A stretch of DNA of 57,972 nucleotides from Rickettsia australis str. Phillips. Its GTDB lineage: Bacteria > Pseudomonadota > Alphaproteobacteria > Rickettsiales > Rickettsiaceae. Within the stretch, counting starts at the first letter, position 1. Each line of letters begins with the position of its first letter. A program made the translations under genes and the position numbers. Below the pieces are notes generated by a model, which did no database searches, was not told the DNA's origin, and saw nothing but the letters and a program-made list of their open reading frames with translations. Shown here one piece after another: positions 8,371-17,608 of the stretch. The stretch spans positions 1 through 57,972 of the forward strand of contig NZ_AKVZ01000021.1 of NCBI RefSeq assembly GCF_000273745.1, given 5' to 3'.

Positions 8371-9876
8371 ATGTTACCGCCTAAAATTTTCTTTGAAAAA
8401 GTTAAAGAAATAATTTGGCCTATAGAAAGGAAAGAATTAAAGCTATTTATACCTATGGCTTTAATGATGTTATGTATCCTTTTTAATTTTGGGGCTTTAA
8501 GATCTATCAAAGATAGTTTAGTAGTACCTTCTATGGGGGCTGAAATTATTAGTTTCTTAAAATTATGGTTAGTATTACCCTCCTGCGTAATTTTTACTGT
8601 ACTTTATGTTAAGCTTAGTAATAAATTAAATTTTGAATATATTTTCTACATTATAGTCGGCAGTTTTTTACTGTTTTTCTTATTATTTGCCTATATTATT
8701 TATCCCAATCAAGATATTTATCATCCTAACGATGAAATGATAAATAATTTAATTGCTTCATACCCTAATTTTAAATGGTTCATTAAAATAGGTAGTAAAT
8801 GGAGTTATGCATTGATGTATATTTTCTCGGAATTATGGAGTGCAGTAGTCATAAACTTAATGTTTTGGCAGTTTGCCAATCACATTTTTGATACTTCTAA
8901 AGCTAAAAGATTCTATCCAGTTCTTGGAATGGTCGGCAATATCGGTCTTATAATAGCAGGCAGCGTACTTGTCTTGTTCTCAAGTGGGCAAGATGTCATT
9001 GATTCAGAATTATTATCAGATTCTTTTAATTCATCTGCCAGAAATGCTATAATGCTTCAGCCAATCATATCAATTATTGCTACTGCAGGAATAATGGCTA
9101 TGCTTCTATTTAGAATAATAAATAGATTTATTTTAACAGACTCTATAAATGTTTTAGATACAAAAAAAGTTACGGCTAAAACGAAAACAAAACTTTCGGT
9201 AATTGAAAGTATCAAATTAGTAATTCACTCAAAATATATAGGTCGTATTGCTTTACTAATAATTTGTTATGGGTTATTAATAAATATAGTCGAAGGACCT
9301 TGGAAAGCAAAAATAAAAGAATTATACCCAAACACTATAGACTATGTTAACTTTATGGGCAGGTTTAATATTTGGATGGGGATATCATGCGTTACCTTCA
9401 TGATAATAGGCAGCAATATTCTTAGAAGACTCGGTTGGTTTATTGCTGCATTATTAACCCCTATTATGTTGTCTATTACCGGCTTGATGTTTTTTATCTT
9501 TATAATTTTTATTGAAGAAATAGGAGCATGTTTCGGTGATTTTAATCTTCTATATGCAGCGATTATTGTTGGAGCAATTCAGAACATACTTAGTAAATCG
9601 TCTAAATATTCATTATTCGATTCAACAAAAGAAATGGCGTATATCCCATTATCTTTAGAGCTTAGAACTAAGGGAAAAGCTGCCGTAGAGGTAATAGGTA
9701 CTAAATTCGGTAAATCGCTTGGAGCATTTATCCAGTCTTTGATATTTATTATTATTCCGACTACTACCTTTGATTCTATTATAATATATTTATTGGTAAT
9801 TTTTATAGTTATAATGAGTTTATGGATTTGGAACGTTATAAAATTGAATAAGGAATATATAGAGCTGTGTAAGTAG
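8371..9876 (+). CDS. tlcC: ADP/ATP translocase (Tlc family)
   Basis: This 501-residue protein of about 12 membrane helices is from the NTT/Tlc family that rickettsiae and plastids use to exchange nucleotides across a membrane. Family blocks include KLFIPMALMMLCILFNFGAL, RSIKDSLVV at the end of helix 1, and GPWKAKIKELYPN in the middle. The 501-residue length suggests the third of the five rickettsial paralogues, and the symbol is given on that basis. Tlc1 imports host ATP, while other paralogues carry other nucleotides, so the substrate here should not be assumed. A weak AAGG ribosome-binding site precedes the ATG. Confidence 0.85.
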   Translation: MLPPKIFFEKVKEIIWPIERKELKLFIPMALMMLCILFNFGALRSIKDSLVVPSMGAEIISFLKLWLVLPSCVIFTVLYVKLSNKLNFEYIFYIIVGSFLLFFLLFAYIIYPNQDIYHPNDEMINNLIASYPNFKWFIKIGSKWSYALMYIFSELWSAVVINLMFWQFANHIFDTSKAKRFYPVLGMVGNIGLIIAGSVLVLFSSGQDVIDSELLSDSFNSSARNAIMLQPIISIIATAGIMAMLLFRIINRFILTDSINVLDTKKVTAKTKTKLSVIESIKLVIHSKYIGRIALLIICYGLLINIVEGPWKAKIKELYPNTIDYVNFMGRFNIWMGISCVTFMIIGSNILRRLGWFIAALLTPIMLSITGLMFFIFIIFIEEIGACFGDFNLLYAAIIVGAIQNILSKSSKYSLFDSTKEMAYIPLSLELRTKGKAAVEVIGTKFGKSLGAFIQSLIFIIIPTTTFDSIIIYLLVIFIVIMSLWIWNVIKLNKEYIELCK

Positions 9877-9883
9877 AAGATAT

Positions 9884-10075
9884 ATGTCATTCCTGCAAAA
9901 GGGCTTTGTGTTGCAGGGCAGCTATGTCATTCCCGCGTAGGCGGGAATTCAGCACTTTAAAACTTTTTAAAATCTCGCTTTATCCTAGATTCTCGCCTAC
10001 ACGCGGAAATGACATCGAGTAGGTTTTTCGATCCATGCGGACAACGCCTAACAAGGCTTTCGCAGGGATGACATA
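9884..10075. repeat. Nested pair of Rickettsia palindromic elements
   Basis: An inner element (9924-10015; ATGTCATTCCCGCGTAGGCG ... ACGCGGAAATGACAT) sits inside an outer one whose arms are ATGTCATTCCTGCAAAAG (from 9884) and CTTTCGCAGGGATGACAT (to about 10074). The outer arms pair with each other, which suggests one element inserted into another. Confidence 0.7.
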
Positions 10076-10095
10076 CATATAAAATACCTAAAGAA

Positions 10096-11754
10096 ATGAA
10101 AAAAATTCTTAAAATAATATTATTTATAACTATCTTTATTATATTCGCATATAGTGGTCTGTGGTTTACTATTATATTCTCTTTATCACACTCTATAAAT
10201 CAAAAATATGCCGATACTAACCTTAATATAGAAGAGGCTGATAATAATCCTAATCAGCAATACCTTATTAAATTCTCTAAAGTTCAGCCCTATGGTTTTC
10301 CTTTTAAATGGGGTATCTCAGTAGTTAATTGGCAAGAAGAGAGTATTAATAGAGCAATTGAATTTACTACACCGATACATATTGGTTATGATTTACTTAA
10401 GCAGAAATTATTTATAAATTTTTCCGGAGAAGCATTAGGACAATTTAAGCCAGTTCAAAGAGGCTTTGGAGTAAGATTTTATAATGAGAACTGTATATTG
10501 TCAACAAAAATACCGTTAAATTTTAAATTATTTGAAATAATACGATCAAAAAAAGATTTATTTGAAATTATAAATTTAATAGAAAATATTGAGTTTACTT
10601 CCAGTAAAACAAAAATTTTTGACTTAGTCGATAATCAAAAATTATATGAAGAAGATCATACTATGCTTACTATGTTATTTGACAAAAGTAAGTATTATAC
10701 AAGTAAACAAGATTTCCTTGATAATATACCGCAAAAATTAGAAATTTATTATGAAACCGAAATAGTAAAAAGTAACCTTGAAGATAGAATAATACCTGCC
10801 GGCTTATTATTATATAGACCAGCTTGGAATAATAACTTCAAATTTTCCGGTAATTTCTTGATTAGTACTAGTAGTTTGCATTTTAAAGATATTGCTAAAG
10901 ATTTAACAATTGAAGTGACTAATGCAAAAATCAATAGTAATAACTTTGAAAATAATATTAATTTATTATATAAAGGTAAGTTAAACGATTTCGGCAATAA
11001 TAATATTGATCTTTTGGTAGATTCGCAATTTAAGCTAAAACCTGGTTTTATAATAGGTTCTTTAGAATTTATAAAGAAATATTACGATAGGCAAACCTAT
11101 CTGTTTAAACTTTCCGATAATAATCTATATAAAGATTTTAATAATGAACTAAGCTATATTTTAAATAAAAATAAACAGTTTAGTATTTTTGAAGATAGGC
11201 AATATAATTTTAATTTAAATATTAATTTAGTTACTGAATTAAATAAATTAACTAGAGCACAGATAAATGCTTTAAGTCTATATTCAAACGCATCAGGATT
11301 TAATATAACAAATGAAACTATAGTAAATGCTCTTAAAGATTCTTACAGTAAAGGTACAATAGTAATTAATGATTACTCTAAAATAATAGATGTTTTAAGT
11401 CTATATGTATATGGGGTAGGTGATTTTAAAAACTTATCCAACGAGAGCAAAGAAGTATACGGAGATGCTCTAAAATCATTTTTAAAAGCTATTTCCGATC
11501 ACCCGAATTCATCTAATTTAATTGACGCTAGCATTGAGTATGAGTTTGATTTATCCGATTTAAACAAAGCTAAAATAGGTACTATAGATGATATAAATAA
11601 ACTTATACCTTTATATTATTTATCTTTATACCAAGCAGCAGTAAAGAAAGTGAAACCCGGAGAAAACGTAAAAGAAAAGATTATAGAGTTAATTCCGAGT
11701 GTTAATCAAAAAATATTAGAGGAATGTATGTTGCCTGAGATTGTTACCCCGTGA
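10096..11754 (+). CDS. Conserved rickettsial membrane-anchored protein, DUF2125/AsmA-like
   Basis: This 552-residue protein has one N-terminal membrane anchor (KIILFITIFIIFAYSGLWFT, about 6-25) and a long extracytoplasmic part of beta-rich sequence. A motif near residue 75 (QPYGFPFKWG) resembles the short Gly-Phe-Pro-Phe block of alphaproteobacterial DUF2125 proteins, which are AsmA-related. This is a weak resemblance. Such proteins may bridge or maintain the envelope. It lies between tlc and ispB in the same direction. Confidence 0.55.
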   Translation: MKKILKIILFITIFIIFAYSGLWFTIIFSLSHSINQKYADTNLNIEEADNNPNQQYLIKFSKVQPYGFPFKWGISVVNWQEESINRAIEFTTPIHIGYDLLKQKLFINFSGEALGQFKPVQRGFGVRFYNENCILSTKIPLNFKLFEIIRSKKDLFEIINLIENIEFTSSKTKIFDLVDNQKLYEEDHTMLTMLFDKSKYYTSKQDFLDNIPQKLEIYYETEIVKSNLEDRIIPAGLLLYRPAWNNNFKFSGNFLISTSSLHFKDIAKDLTIEVTNAKINSNNFENNINLLYKGKLNDFGNNNIDLLVDSQFKLKPGFIIGSLEFIKKYYDRQTYLFKLSDNNLYKDFNNELSYILNKNKQFSIFEDRQYNFNLNINLVTELNKLTRAQINALSLYSNASGFNITNETIVNALKDSYSKGTIVINDYSKIIDVLSLYVYGVGDFKNLSNESKEVYGDALKSFLKAISDHPNSSNLIDASIEYEFDLSDLNKAKIGTIDDINKLIPLYYLSLYQAAVKKVKPGENVKEKIIELIPSVNQKILEECMLPEIVTP

Positions 11755-11808
11755 CTTGATCACAGATTCTATTAGTACTTACAGGCCTCTAGCAATTCAA
11801 AAAATACC

Positions 11809-12792
11809 ATGAATATTATAGTAAAAATACAGCAAGATTTAAAAGATGAAGTAACTAAGTTAAACAATTTAAACATTAGCTGTTTAAAAAGTGATGAAGA
11901 GTTAATAGAAAAGGTCGGTAAATATTTACTAGAGGCAGGCGGTAAAAGAATTCGTCCGCTTTTAACTATAATAACCGCTAAAATGTTTGATTATAAAGGC
12001 GATAATCATATAAAGCTCGCAAGCGCCGTTGAATTCATTCACACCGCTACATTGCTTCATGATGATGTGGTAGACGACAGCACTTTAAGAAGATTCAAAC
12101 CTACGGCTAACGTTATTTGGGGAAGTAAAACAAGTATTTTAGTCGGTGATTTCCTATTTAGTCAGTCTTTTAAGTTAATGGTAGCTTCCGGCTCTATTAA
12201 AGCTATGAATGTTCTAGCTAAAGCTTCAGCAATTATTTCCGAAGGGGAGGTAATACAGTTAGTTAAGCTAAATGAGCGACGTATTATAACTATAGAAGAG
12301 TATCACCAAATAGTTAAGTCTAAAACTGCTGAGTTATTTGGTGCTTCTTGTGAAGTTGGAGCTATTATAGCAGAGCAGGTAGACCATATTTCTAAAGATA
12401 TGCGGTACTTTGGGAAATTACTCGGAACGATATTTCAGGTTATAGATGATCTACTTGATTATTTGGGTAATGATAAACAGGTAGGCAAAAATATCGGCGA
12501 TGATTTCTTAGAAGGAAAAGTTACGTTACCGCTGATTTTTTTATATAATACGCTAGAGCAAGATAAGCATCTTTGGCTTGAAAATATAATTAAATGCGAT
12601 AAGCGTACTAATGATGAGTTTATGCAAATACGTGACTTAATGGTAAAGTATGAAATCTACAATGAAACAATTAATTATTTGAGTAACTTAGAAAATGAAA
12701 TAAATAAATTATTAAATAAAATTCCGGTTCAGAATATTTATAAAGATTATTTGTTTTCGATTATTAGATTTATTTTAGATCGTTCTTATTAA
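11809..12792 (+). CDS. ispB: Polyprenyl (octaprenyl) diphosphate synthase
   Basis: This 327-residue trans-prenyltransferase has both Asp-rich Mg2+ motifs: DDVVDD at 85-90 and DDLLD at 213-217, and the conserved GGKRIRP block at 45-51. It extends isopentenyl diphosphate chains to make the side chain of ubiquinone. Bulky residues before the first motif are replaced by small ones (FIHTATLLHDD), which fits a long-chain enzyme. ubiX, also in the ubiquinone pathway, lies at 32 kb. The tRNA-Arg gene follows 14 bp downstream. Confidence 0.9.
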   Translation: MNIIVKIQQDLKDEVTKLNNLNISCLKSDEELIEKVGKYLLEAGGKRIRPLLTIITAKMFDYKGDNHIKLASAVEFIHTATLLHDDVVDDSTLRRFKPTANVIWGSKTSILVGDFLFSQSFKLMVASGSIKAMNVLAKASAIISEGEVIQLVKLNERRIITIEEYHQIVKSKTAELFGASCEVGAIIAEQVDHISKDMRYFGKLLGTIFQVIDDLLDYLGNDKQVGKNIGDDFLEGKVTLPLIFLYNTLEQDKHLWLENIIKCDKRTNDEFMQIRDLMVKYEIYNETINYLSNLENEINKLLNKIPVQNIYKDYLFSIIRFILDRSY

Positions 12793-12806
12793 TATCGTTC
12801 TTATTT

Positions 12807-12883
12807 GCATTCGTAGCTCAGCTGGATAGAGCATTGCCCTCCGAAGGCAAAGGTCGTTGGTTCAAATCCAATCGAATGCACCA
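12807..12883 (+). tRNA. tRNA-Arg (anticodon CCG)
   Basis: A full cloverleaf can be folded: acceptor GCATTCG/CGAATGC, D arm GCTC/GAGC, anticodon stem TTGCC/GGCAA with loop CTCCGAA (anticodon CCG at 12841-12843, reads CGG), T arm GTTGG/CCAAT (one G-T pair) with loop TTCAAAT, then discriminator A and an encoded CCA end. Confidence 0.95.
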
Positions 12884-12967
12884 TTAAATGTAACGCAATT
12901 ATCATTTATTTTCCATAATATAGATTATAGAACAATTATTGTACTAATGCTTCTTTACTAAAATCTT

Positions 12968-13138
12968 TCATAGTATTTCATTAGCTGTGGCTGTAGCTTG
13001 AAGTATTTGAACGGGTTTTTCAAAACCGTTTGTTATAGGACCTAAGTAGAAATAGCCGCTGAATTTAAACCAGGCATAATTAATACATGACCTAAGTAGA
13101 AATAGCCGCTGAATTTAAACCAGGCATAATTAATACAT
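12968..13138 (-). pseudogene. C-terminal relic of a phosphotransacetylase domain (malic enzyme or Pta)
   Basis: Reading leftward gives VLIMPGLNSAAIST and, in another frame after a small deletion, LGPITNGFEKPVQILQATA followed by TANEIL and a stop. This matches the end of phosphotransacetylase domains, in particular the 'PGL.SA.I' and 'GP...G..KPVQI' blocks of alphaproteobacterial MaeB-type malic enzymes. The region between the two blocks is lost and part is tandemly duplicated. It lies between tRNA-Arg and tRNA-Gln and is surely non-coding now. Confidence 0.6.
13039..13138. repeat. Perfect 50-bp tandem duplication
   Basis: Two identical 50-bp copies (13039-13088 and 13089-13138), each beginning GACCTAAGTAGAAATAGCCG and ending ATAATTAATACAT, lie head to tail within the phosphotransacetylase-domain relic. 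No difference is seen between the copies, so the duplication is recent or kept by slippage. Confidence 0.97.
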
Positions 13139-13227
13139 TTGCAGATCCTGATAATCTACAAAATTTATATATTTGAATGTTTCATTTGATGAATATTTTG
13201 TGGATTGGGTAATTGCACATTGACGAA

Positions 13228-13302
13228 TGGCTGGGACGGGAGGATTCGAACCTCCGAATGACGATACCAAAAACCGTTGCCTTACCACTTGGCGACGTCC
13301 CA
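13228..13302 (-). tRNA. tRNA-Gln (anticodon TTG)
   Basis: On the reverse strand a cloverleaf folds with acceptor TGGGACG/CGTCCCA, anticodon stem ACGGT/ATCGT with loop TTTTGGT (anticodon TTG, reads CAA/CAG), T stem GGAGG/CCTCC around TTCGAAT, discriminator G and an encoded CCA. The U-A first pair (T1) is typical of bacterial tRNA-Gln. Confidence 0.95.
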
Positions 13303-13360
13303 ATGTATAAAAAATGTATGTATGTATAGACTTTATACCAATAAATAGCGAGAACGTCAA

Positions 13361-15184
13361 TTACAATAATGATTGTAACAATAAATTTATTTCATTGTTA
13401 AGCCAACCACTCGCTTGCGGAGATAATAAATCATAAATTTTAGCTCTAATTTTGTTATAATATTCCTTAATATAATTTATTTCATCAATATTAAGTAGTT
13501 TTGTATCAATCAATTTACTATCATAAGGTACTAGGCTTAAGGTTTCAAATTCAAGCCATCCGCTATTTTCTTTTACATACATTAAATTTTCTATTCTAAT
13601 TCCGTATTTTCCAGGAATATAAAAACCAGGTTCGTTAGATAGAATCATACCTTTTTGAAGTACGGTTCTATTACGAAGATTTATGCTTTGGGGTCCTTCA
13701 TGAACACTCAAGAAACTACCTACTCCATGCCCTGTACCGTGTGGATAATCTAGCATTTCTTGCCATAAATATTGCCGAGCTAATATATCAAGATTAGCTC
13801 CTGCGATGATATTTTTTGGGAATTTGGCGTTAGCTAAAGCAATATGTCCTTTAAGTACTTGCGTATAACGCTTTTTCTGCTCATCAGTCGGCGTACCTAT
13901 CATGATTGTCCTTGTTATATCGGTAGTAGCACCACTATATTGACCGCCGGAATCTATCAGTAATATCCCCTGCCCTATAATTCTTTTAGCATTTTCCAGA
14001 ACAGCTCTATAATGAATAATGGCACTATTCTCCTGAAATCCGCAAATAGCAGGAAAACTATCCGAAACATACCCCTCTTGTTTAGCTCGATACTCTGTAA
14101 GTTTTAAACCGAGGGAATACTCGTTCAATTCGTCATTCTCATTATCCCATATGTCATTCCCGCAAAAGTTGGAATCCATATTATGTTTTTCTGGATTCCC
14201 GTTTTCACGGAGATGACATTGAGAAAAATCAGCAAAAAACTCACATAAAGCTACTGCATCTTTAATATGAAAATCGATTGCATGCTTAATTTCTACATCG
14301 TTCTTACAAGCTTTAAGCGTTAAGCATGGATCGGTAATTTTTTGTACTTTTTTATCAGCTATTAAGTCCATTATATGAACAGAGGCTATAGTATCATCAA
14401 TAAAAATATTGTCATGACCCTTTAAAATATTTTCAAATTCTTCTTCCGGTAAAATTGTTATTTCAGGACGTGCATTAATAATTGCGACATCAATTCTTAT
14501 GAGATCAATAAATAGATATAATTTTGTAGACGTAACGATTACTTTTGCAAACATTAAAGGTGTATAAGCAACGTCACTAGCCCGCAAATTTAGTAACCAA
14601 CATATGGAGGAGCTGTCGAGAATGATTAGAGCATATTGCTCATTATAATTACTGGATCCTGCGGTCAAGCCGCAGGATGACAATAAGGTTTTACGGCATT
14701 TATTTATTTTATCATTATGACTAACACCCGCAAATTTAATATCATGTAAATAAACTTTAGAGTTTGGCTCTGATGGCTGATTATGCCAAATTTTATCAAC
14801 TAAATTTCCGTTAATCTTCTGAAAATTGAGCTTTAAATTTGATATAGCTGGACAAGTAAATAATTGAGGATCATATCCTATTTTGGTATCTTTATTTAAG
14901 GTTGTGGATATATCTTTTAAGTCAAAGATCTTAAAAAGCTCTAAATCCAGCTCTTTATTTGCTTGCTCTAAATAACGCCCGTCAGTAAAGAATAATGCTG
15001 TATCTTTACATATAATAACTATACCGTTTGAACCGGTAAAACCTGTTATATATTCAAGCCTTTTGGCATACTCAGGTACATATTCGCTCATATATTTATC
15101 GTTAGACGGAATTATATAACTGTCTATATCATATGCTGTGAATAAGCTTCTAAGTAGATTAATGCGGGTTTTTGTCATATTCAC
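13361..15184 (-). CDS. M24 aminopeptidase P (Xaa-Pro), with two in-frame RPEs
   Basis: This 607-residue protein has the creatinase-like N-terminal domains and a C-terminal pita-bread metallopeptidase domain. Metal-ligand blocks are visible: LLIDSGGQYSGATTDITRT, the GTGHGVGSFLSVHEGP His block, LSNEPGFY, and IRIENLMYV. The enzyme removes N-terminal residues before proline, using two metal ions. The size fits the longer three-domain form once the inserts are subtracted. Two palindromic elements lie in frame, at residues about 168-178 and 322-345, outside the metal-binding region. The ATG pair at the start (MNMTKTRIN) leaves the exact start uncertain by two codons. Confidence 0.9.
   Translation of the reverse strand: MNMTKTRINLLRSLFTAYDIDSYIIPSNDKYMSEYVPEYAKRLEYITGFTGSNGIVIICKDTALFFTDGRYLEQANKELDLELFKIFDLKDISTTLNKDTKIGYDPQLFTCPAISNLKLNFQKINGNLVDKIWHNQPSEPNSKVYLHDIKFAGVSHNDKINKCRKTLLSSCGLTAGSSNYNEQYALIILDSSSICWLLNLRASDVAYTPLMFAKVIVTSTKLYLFIDLIRIDVAIINARPEITILPEEEFENILKGHDNIFIDDTIASVHIMDLIADKKVQKITDPCLTLKACKNDVEIKHAIDFHIKDAVALCEFFADFSQCHLRENGNPEKHNMDSNFCGNDIWDNENDELNEYSLGLKLTEYRAKQEGYVSDSFPAICGFQENSAIIHYRAVLENAKRIIGQGILLIDSGGQYSGATTDITRTIMIGTPTDEQKKRYTQVLKGHIALANAKFPKNIIAGANLDILARQYLWQEMLDYPHGTGHGVGSFLSVHEGPQSINLRNRTVLQKGMILSNEPGFYIPGKYGIRIENLMYVKENSGWLEFETLSLVPYDSKLIDTKLLNIDEINYIKEYYNKIRAKIYDLLSPQASGWLNNEINLLLQSLL
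14151..14219. repeat. RPE inside the aminopeptidase P gene (copy 1)
   Basis: A 69-bp element (ATGTCATTCCCGCAAAAGTT ... TCACGGAGATGACAT) encodes 23 extra residues (NGNPEKHNMDSNFCGND region) without a stop or frameshift. Confidence 0.88.
14652..14682. repeat. Half-RPE inside the aminopeptidase P gene (copy 2)
   Basis: The stretch CTGGATCCTGCGGTCAAGCC with its palindromic complement GGATGACA is the right half of the CATACCGTGG-type element. It adds about ten residues (SSCGLTAGSSN) in frame. Confidence 0.75.
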
Positions 15185-15188
15185 TACC

Positions 15189-15261
15189 TGTCATACCGCG
15201 ACTTGATTGCGGTATCTAAAAAAATACTCAATGGATACCGTGGTCAAGCCACGGTATGACA
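15189..15261. repeat. RPE, CATACCGTGG type
   Basis: TGTCATACCGCGACTTGATT and CCGTGGTCAAGCCACGGTAT form the two arms, ending in ATGACA. It separates the permease from the peptidase gene and is the full version of the half element seen at 14652. Confidence 0.9.
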
Positions 15262-15265
15262 TAGG

Positions 15266-16555
15266 CTACAATTTAGTTCTATTCCTTCCTCTATACCACC
15301 CATAATATAAAGGAATACCTGCTATAGTGAAAGAACAAGCTATAATTAGAGTTTTAACAGGTGTTTCATAGATAACCCATGCACAAAAGATAATCGATAT
15401 TAGGGCTATAAGTAAATAATAATAAGAAAAATTTTCTTTTGAACTAAGAATTACCTTTAAGAAAGCTAAGCTACAAATTAAATAAACAAACAAAAATGCT
15501 ATTACCGAAAAATCTATTATTTGTGTAATCTGCTCGGCAAAATTATCATTTGACGTAAAGACTAATAATGGCACAATGCCAAGGCAGCTTACAATAATTC
15601 CGTAAGTTGGGGCGTTATTGCTATTTTTCTTAGCAAAAAATTTCGGCAATAACCCGTCTTCTGCAAGTCCTAGAGCAATCTGTCCGCTAGTCAGCACCCA
15701 AGCGTTGAGCGTACCTATACATATAATCGAGGCTATAATTGCAATTACGCTTGACCATTTACCACCGAACAATAATGCAGCGGCATCGGCATAAGGAGCT
15801 TTAGAATTAATAAGTTCAGAAGCAGAGATTAATCCCATTATACCTATACTATTAATAATATATAACACCGCTACGCAAAAAGTGCCAACTATTATGGCTC
15901 TTGGAATAGTCTTTGCCGGATCTTTTACCGCTCCTGCCGTAGTAGTTGCACACTCTACCCCAATAAATCCCCAAAAAGTAAGCAGTGCAACTCTTCCCAT
16001 AATAGTCGGAATACTTAAATTCTCTACTTCCTTAGCAATAACTATATTATCTATATTAAAATGAGATAATGCCGCTAAACCTACTACAAGCAGCGGAACA
16101 AATTTTAAGAGAGTTAAATAAAACTCTGCTTTTCCTGCTACTTCAGGACCTTTTAAATTTAAAATTGTAATAGCAGTTAATAATATTATCTGTAATATTA
16201 AATCCAAAATCGCTTGTGATTGAAAAAAAGGCGTTAGATAACCTATCGCCGAAATGACAACTATACTTGTACTGACAAAGGATATAACCCAGTAAGTGAA
16301 ACCGGTGAAGAAAGCTATTTTATCCCCAAAACTCTCTCGTACATAAACATGAGGACCGCCTGTTTTAGGAAATTTTGCACATAAGAATGAGAATACAAGG
16401 GCTATACTCATAGCACCGAATAATGAAAGTACCCAGCCCCAAACGCTATATATACCGAACGGCGCTAAACTTAGCGGTAATATAAAAACACTAGTACCAA
16501 TTTGACTGCCGGTTACTAATGCAAAAACCGCCCAGAAACCTAATTTTTGCGACAT
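15266..16555 (-). CDS. APC-family amino acid permease
   Basis: This 429-residue membrane protein has 12 hydrophobic segments and the APC-family first-helix signature (LVTGSQIGTSVFILP), followed by FPKTGGPHVYVRESFGD after helix 2, and WGFIGVECATTTAGAVKDPA in helix 6. It belongs to the PotE/YjeM-like branch that carries amino acids or polyamines with proton or antiport coupling. It probably imports a host amino acid, but the substrate is not readable. The start ATG is preceded by no clear ribosome-binding site. Confidence 0.88.
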   Translation of the reverse strand: MSQKLGFWAVFALVTGSQIGTSVFILPLSLAPFGIYSVWGWVLSLFGAMSIALVFSFLCAKFPKTGGPHVYVRESFGDKIAFFTGFTYWVISFVSTSIVVISAIGYLTPFFQSQAILDLILQIILLTAITILNLKGPEVAGKAEFYLTLLKFVPLLVVGLAALSHFNIDNIVIAKEVENLSIPTIMGRVALLTFWGFIGVECATTTAGAVKDPAKTIPRAIIVGTFCVAVLYIINSIGIMGLISASELINSKAPYADAAALLFGGKWSSVIAIIASIICIGTLNAWVLTSGQIALGLAEDGLLPKFFAKKNSNNAPTYGIIVSCLGIVPLLVFTSNDNFAEQITQIIDFSVIAFLFVYLICSLAFLKVILSSKENFSYYYLLIALISIIFCAWVIYETPVKTLIIACSFTIAGIPLYYGWYRGRNRTKL

Positions 16556-16596
16556 AATAATTTGATTAAAGAAATAGCTTTAAAATAGCTGAAATA

Positions 16597-16856
16597 ATGA
16601 TTTTTAGCAATAGTATTGATAGCTTTTTTAAGCTATCAAAAATAATCTTAGGAGTTAATATACCAAATCACACCGCTAAAGTTTATACAGTGAAATCAGA
16701 AGTCACTTTATCACATATTGCTACAAAAAATGGGCTAACAGTTAAGCAATTGTTAACTATCCCAAGTAATAAAAAATTTAAAGCTAATATCCTGATAAGA
16801 TTTATCCAGGGAATAAAGTAAACGGTACTTCTGTTCAGAATAGCGATCCTAAATAG
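16597..16856 (+). pseudogene. LysM-domain protein relic
   Basis: The ATG frame codes for a LysM-like segment (KVYTVKSEVTLSHIATKNGL, then TVKQLLTIPSN), the peptidoglycan-binding repeat. After about residue 68 the sequence jumps frame, and KIYPGNKVNGTSVQNSDPK with a stop continues the motif in another frame. It is a short remnant of a larger cell-wall-binding protein. Confidence 0.55.
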
Positions 16857-17110
16857 CAAGTAGGCTGAGAGATTTCATTATTCTCTGCGATAATAGAGAA
16901 AGGAACTCCTTGATTATTAAAATTTAAGATTTCCTCCAACGCCGGCATTTTTTTATCAGAATCGCTGAAATTTAAAACATATTCAGCAAATTCTAAATTC
17001 TTGTTCAATCTCTACCCCATTTATTTGATCCAGGTCATGTATTTTATTACCTTGAATTATTTGTAAGCTTTCAATTTTAGGTGAAGGATAAGAGAATATT
17101 TTATTATAAT
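16857..17110 (-). other. Degraded unidentified coding relic
   Basis: Leftward, in two frames, protein-like pieces can be read (YSYPSPKIESLQIIQGNKIH; then AEYVLNFSDSDKKMPALEEI and NNQGVPFSIIAEN), interrupted near 17015. No family is recognised. Confidence 0.3.
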
Positions 17111-17175
17111 CCAGTTAAACATATTTTAAATTATATTAAGTGTTACACGTTAAAGGATTTGCTACAACACGCTTT

Positions 17176-17470
17176 TTATGGATGTACCGTAATTGCTAGA
17201 ATAGTGATGTTATCTTTGTTTGATACATAATGCCAAAAAATTCTATAAGCAGCAGGAATATTATTTTCAGCATAAGCTTCAAATATTTCTTCTCCGTTAT
17301 TTCCTTTAATAGATTTATGCTGAAATTTTCTATAAATTTGACTTGTCCTTTAGCAAAGCCTTTAATACCGTTATTTAACTGTTTAAAGCCTTGTTGTTAT
17401 TAAATAGCCAACTTTCTTTTAAAGGTATTCCCGTATAAGGGTCTAAAATAATTTGTCCTTTTTTACTATT
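17176..17470 (-). pseudogene. Degraded small protein, possibly toxin-like
   Basis: Leftward pieces in shifting frames read GQIILDPYTGIPLKESWLFN, KALKQLNNGIKGFAKGQVKF, NNGEEIFEAYAENNIPAAYR and IFWHYVSNKDNITILAITVHP before a stop. The ending (strand, FWHYV, then a short NITILAIT strand) is reminiscent of RelE/ParE-fold toxins, but no signature residue confirms this. At least two frameshifts are present. Confidence 0.4.
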
Positions 17471-17608
17471 AACATTTAGCTAATTTACCAAGCGTTATTG
17501 TTTCTTTTATACCAAGTTTTAATATACATGCTTGTACCATATAAATTACTTTTCTTGCATTCTAGAATATAGAATAACATATGGTGGGTAATTAATCAAG
17601 TGGGATTA

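Noticed and set aside
13039..13138. CRISPR array
   Set aside because: Two direct copies with no spacer; it is a simple tandem duplication. The palindromic repeats elsewhere are dispersed and also not CRISPR.
13130..13360. Leftward frame across tRNA-Gln
   Set aside because: It reads through the tRNA gene and part of the 50-bp duplication; it is not a plausible protein.
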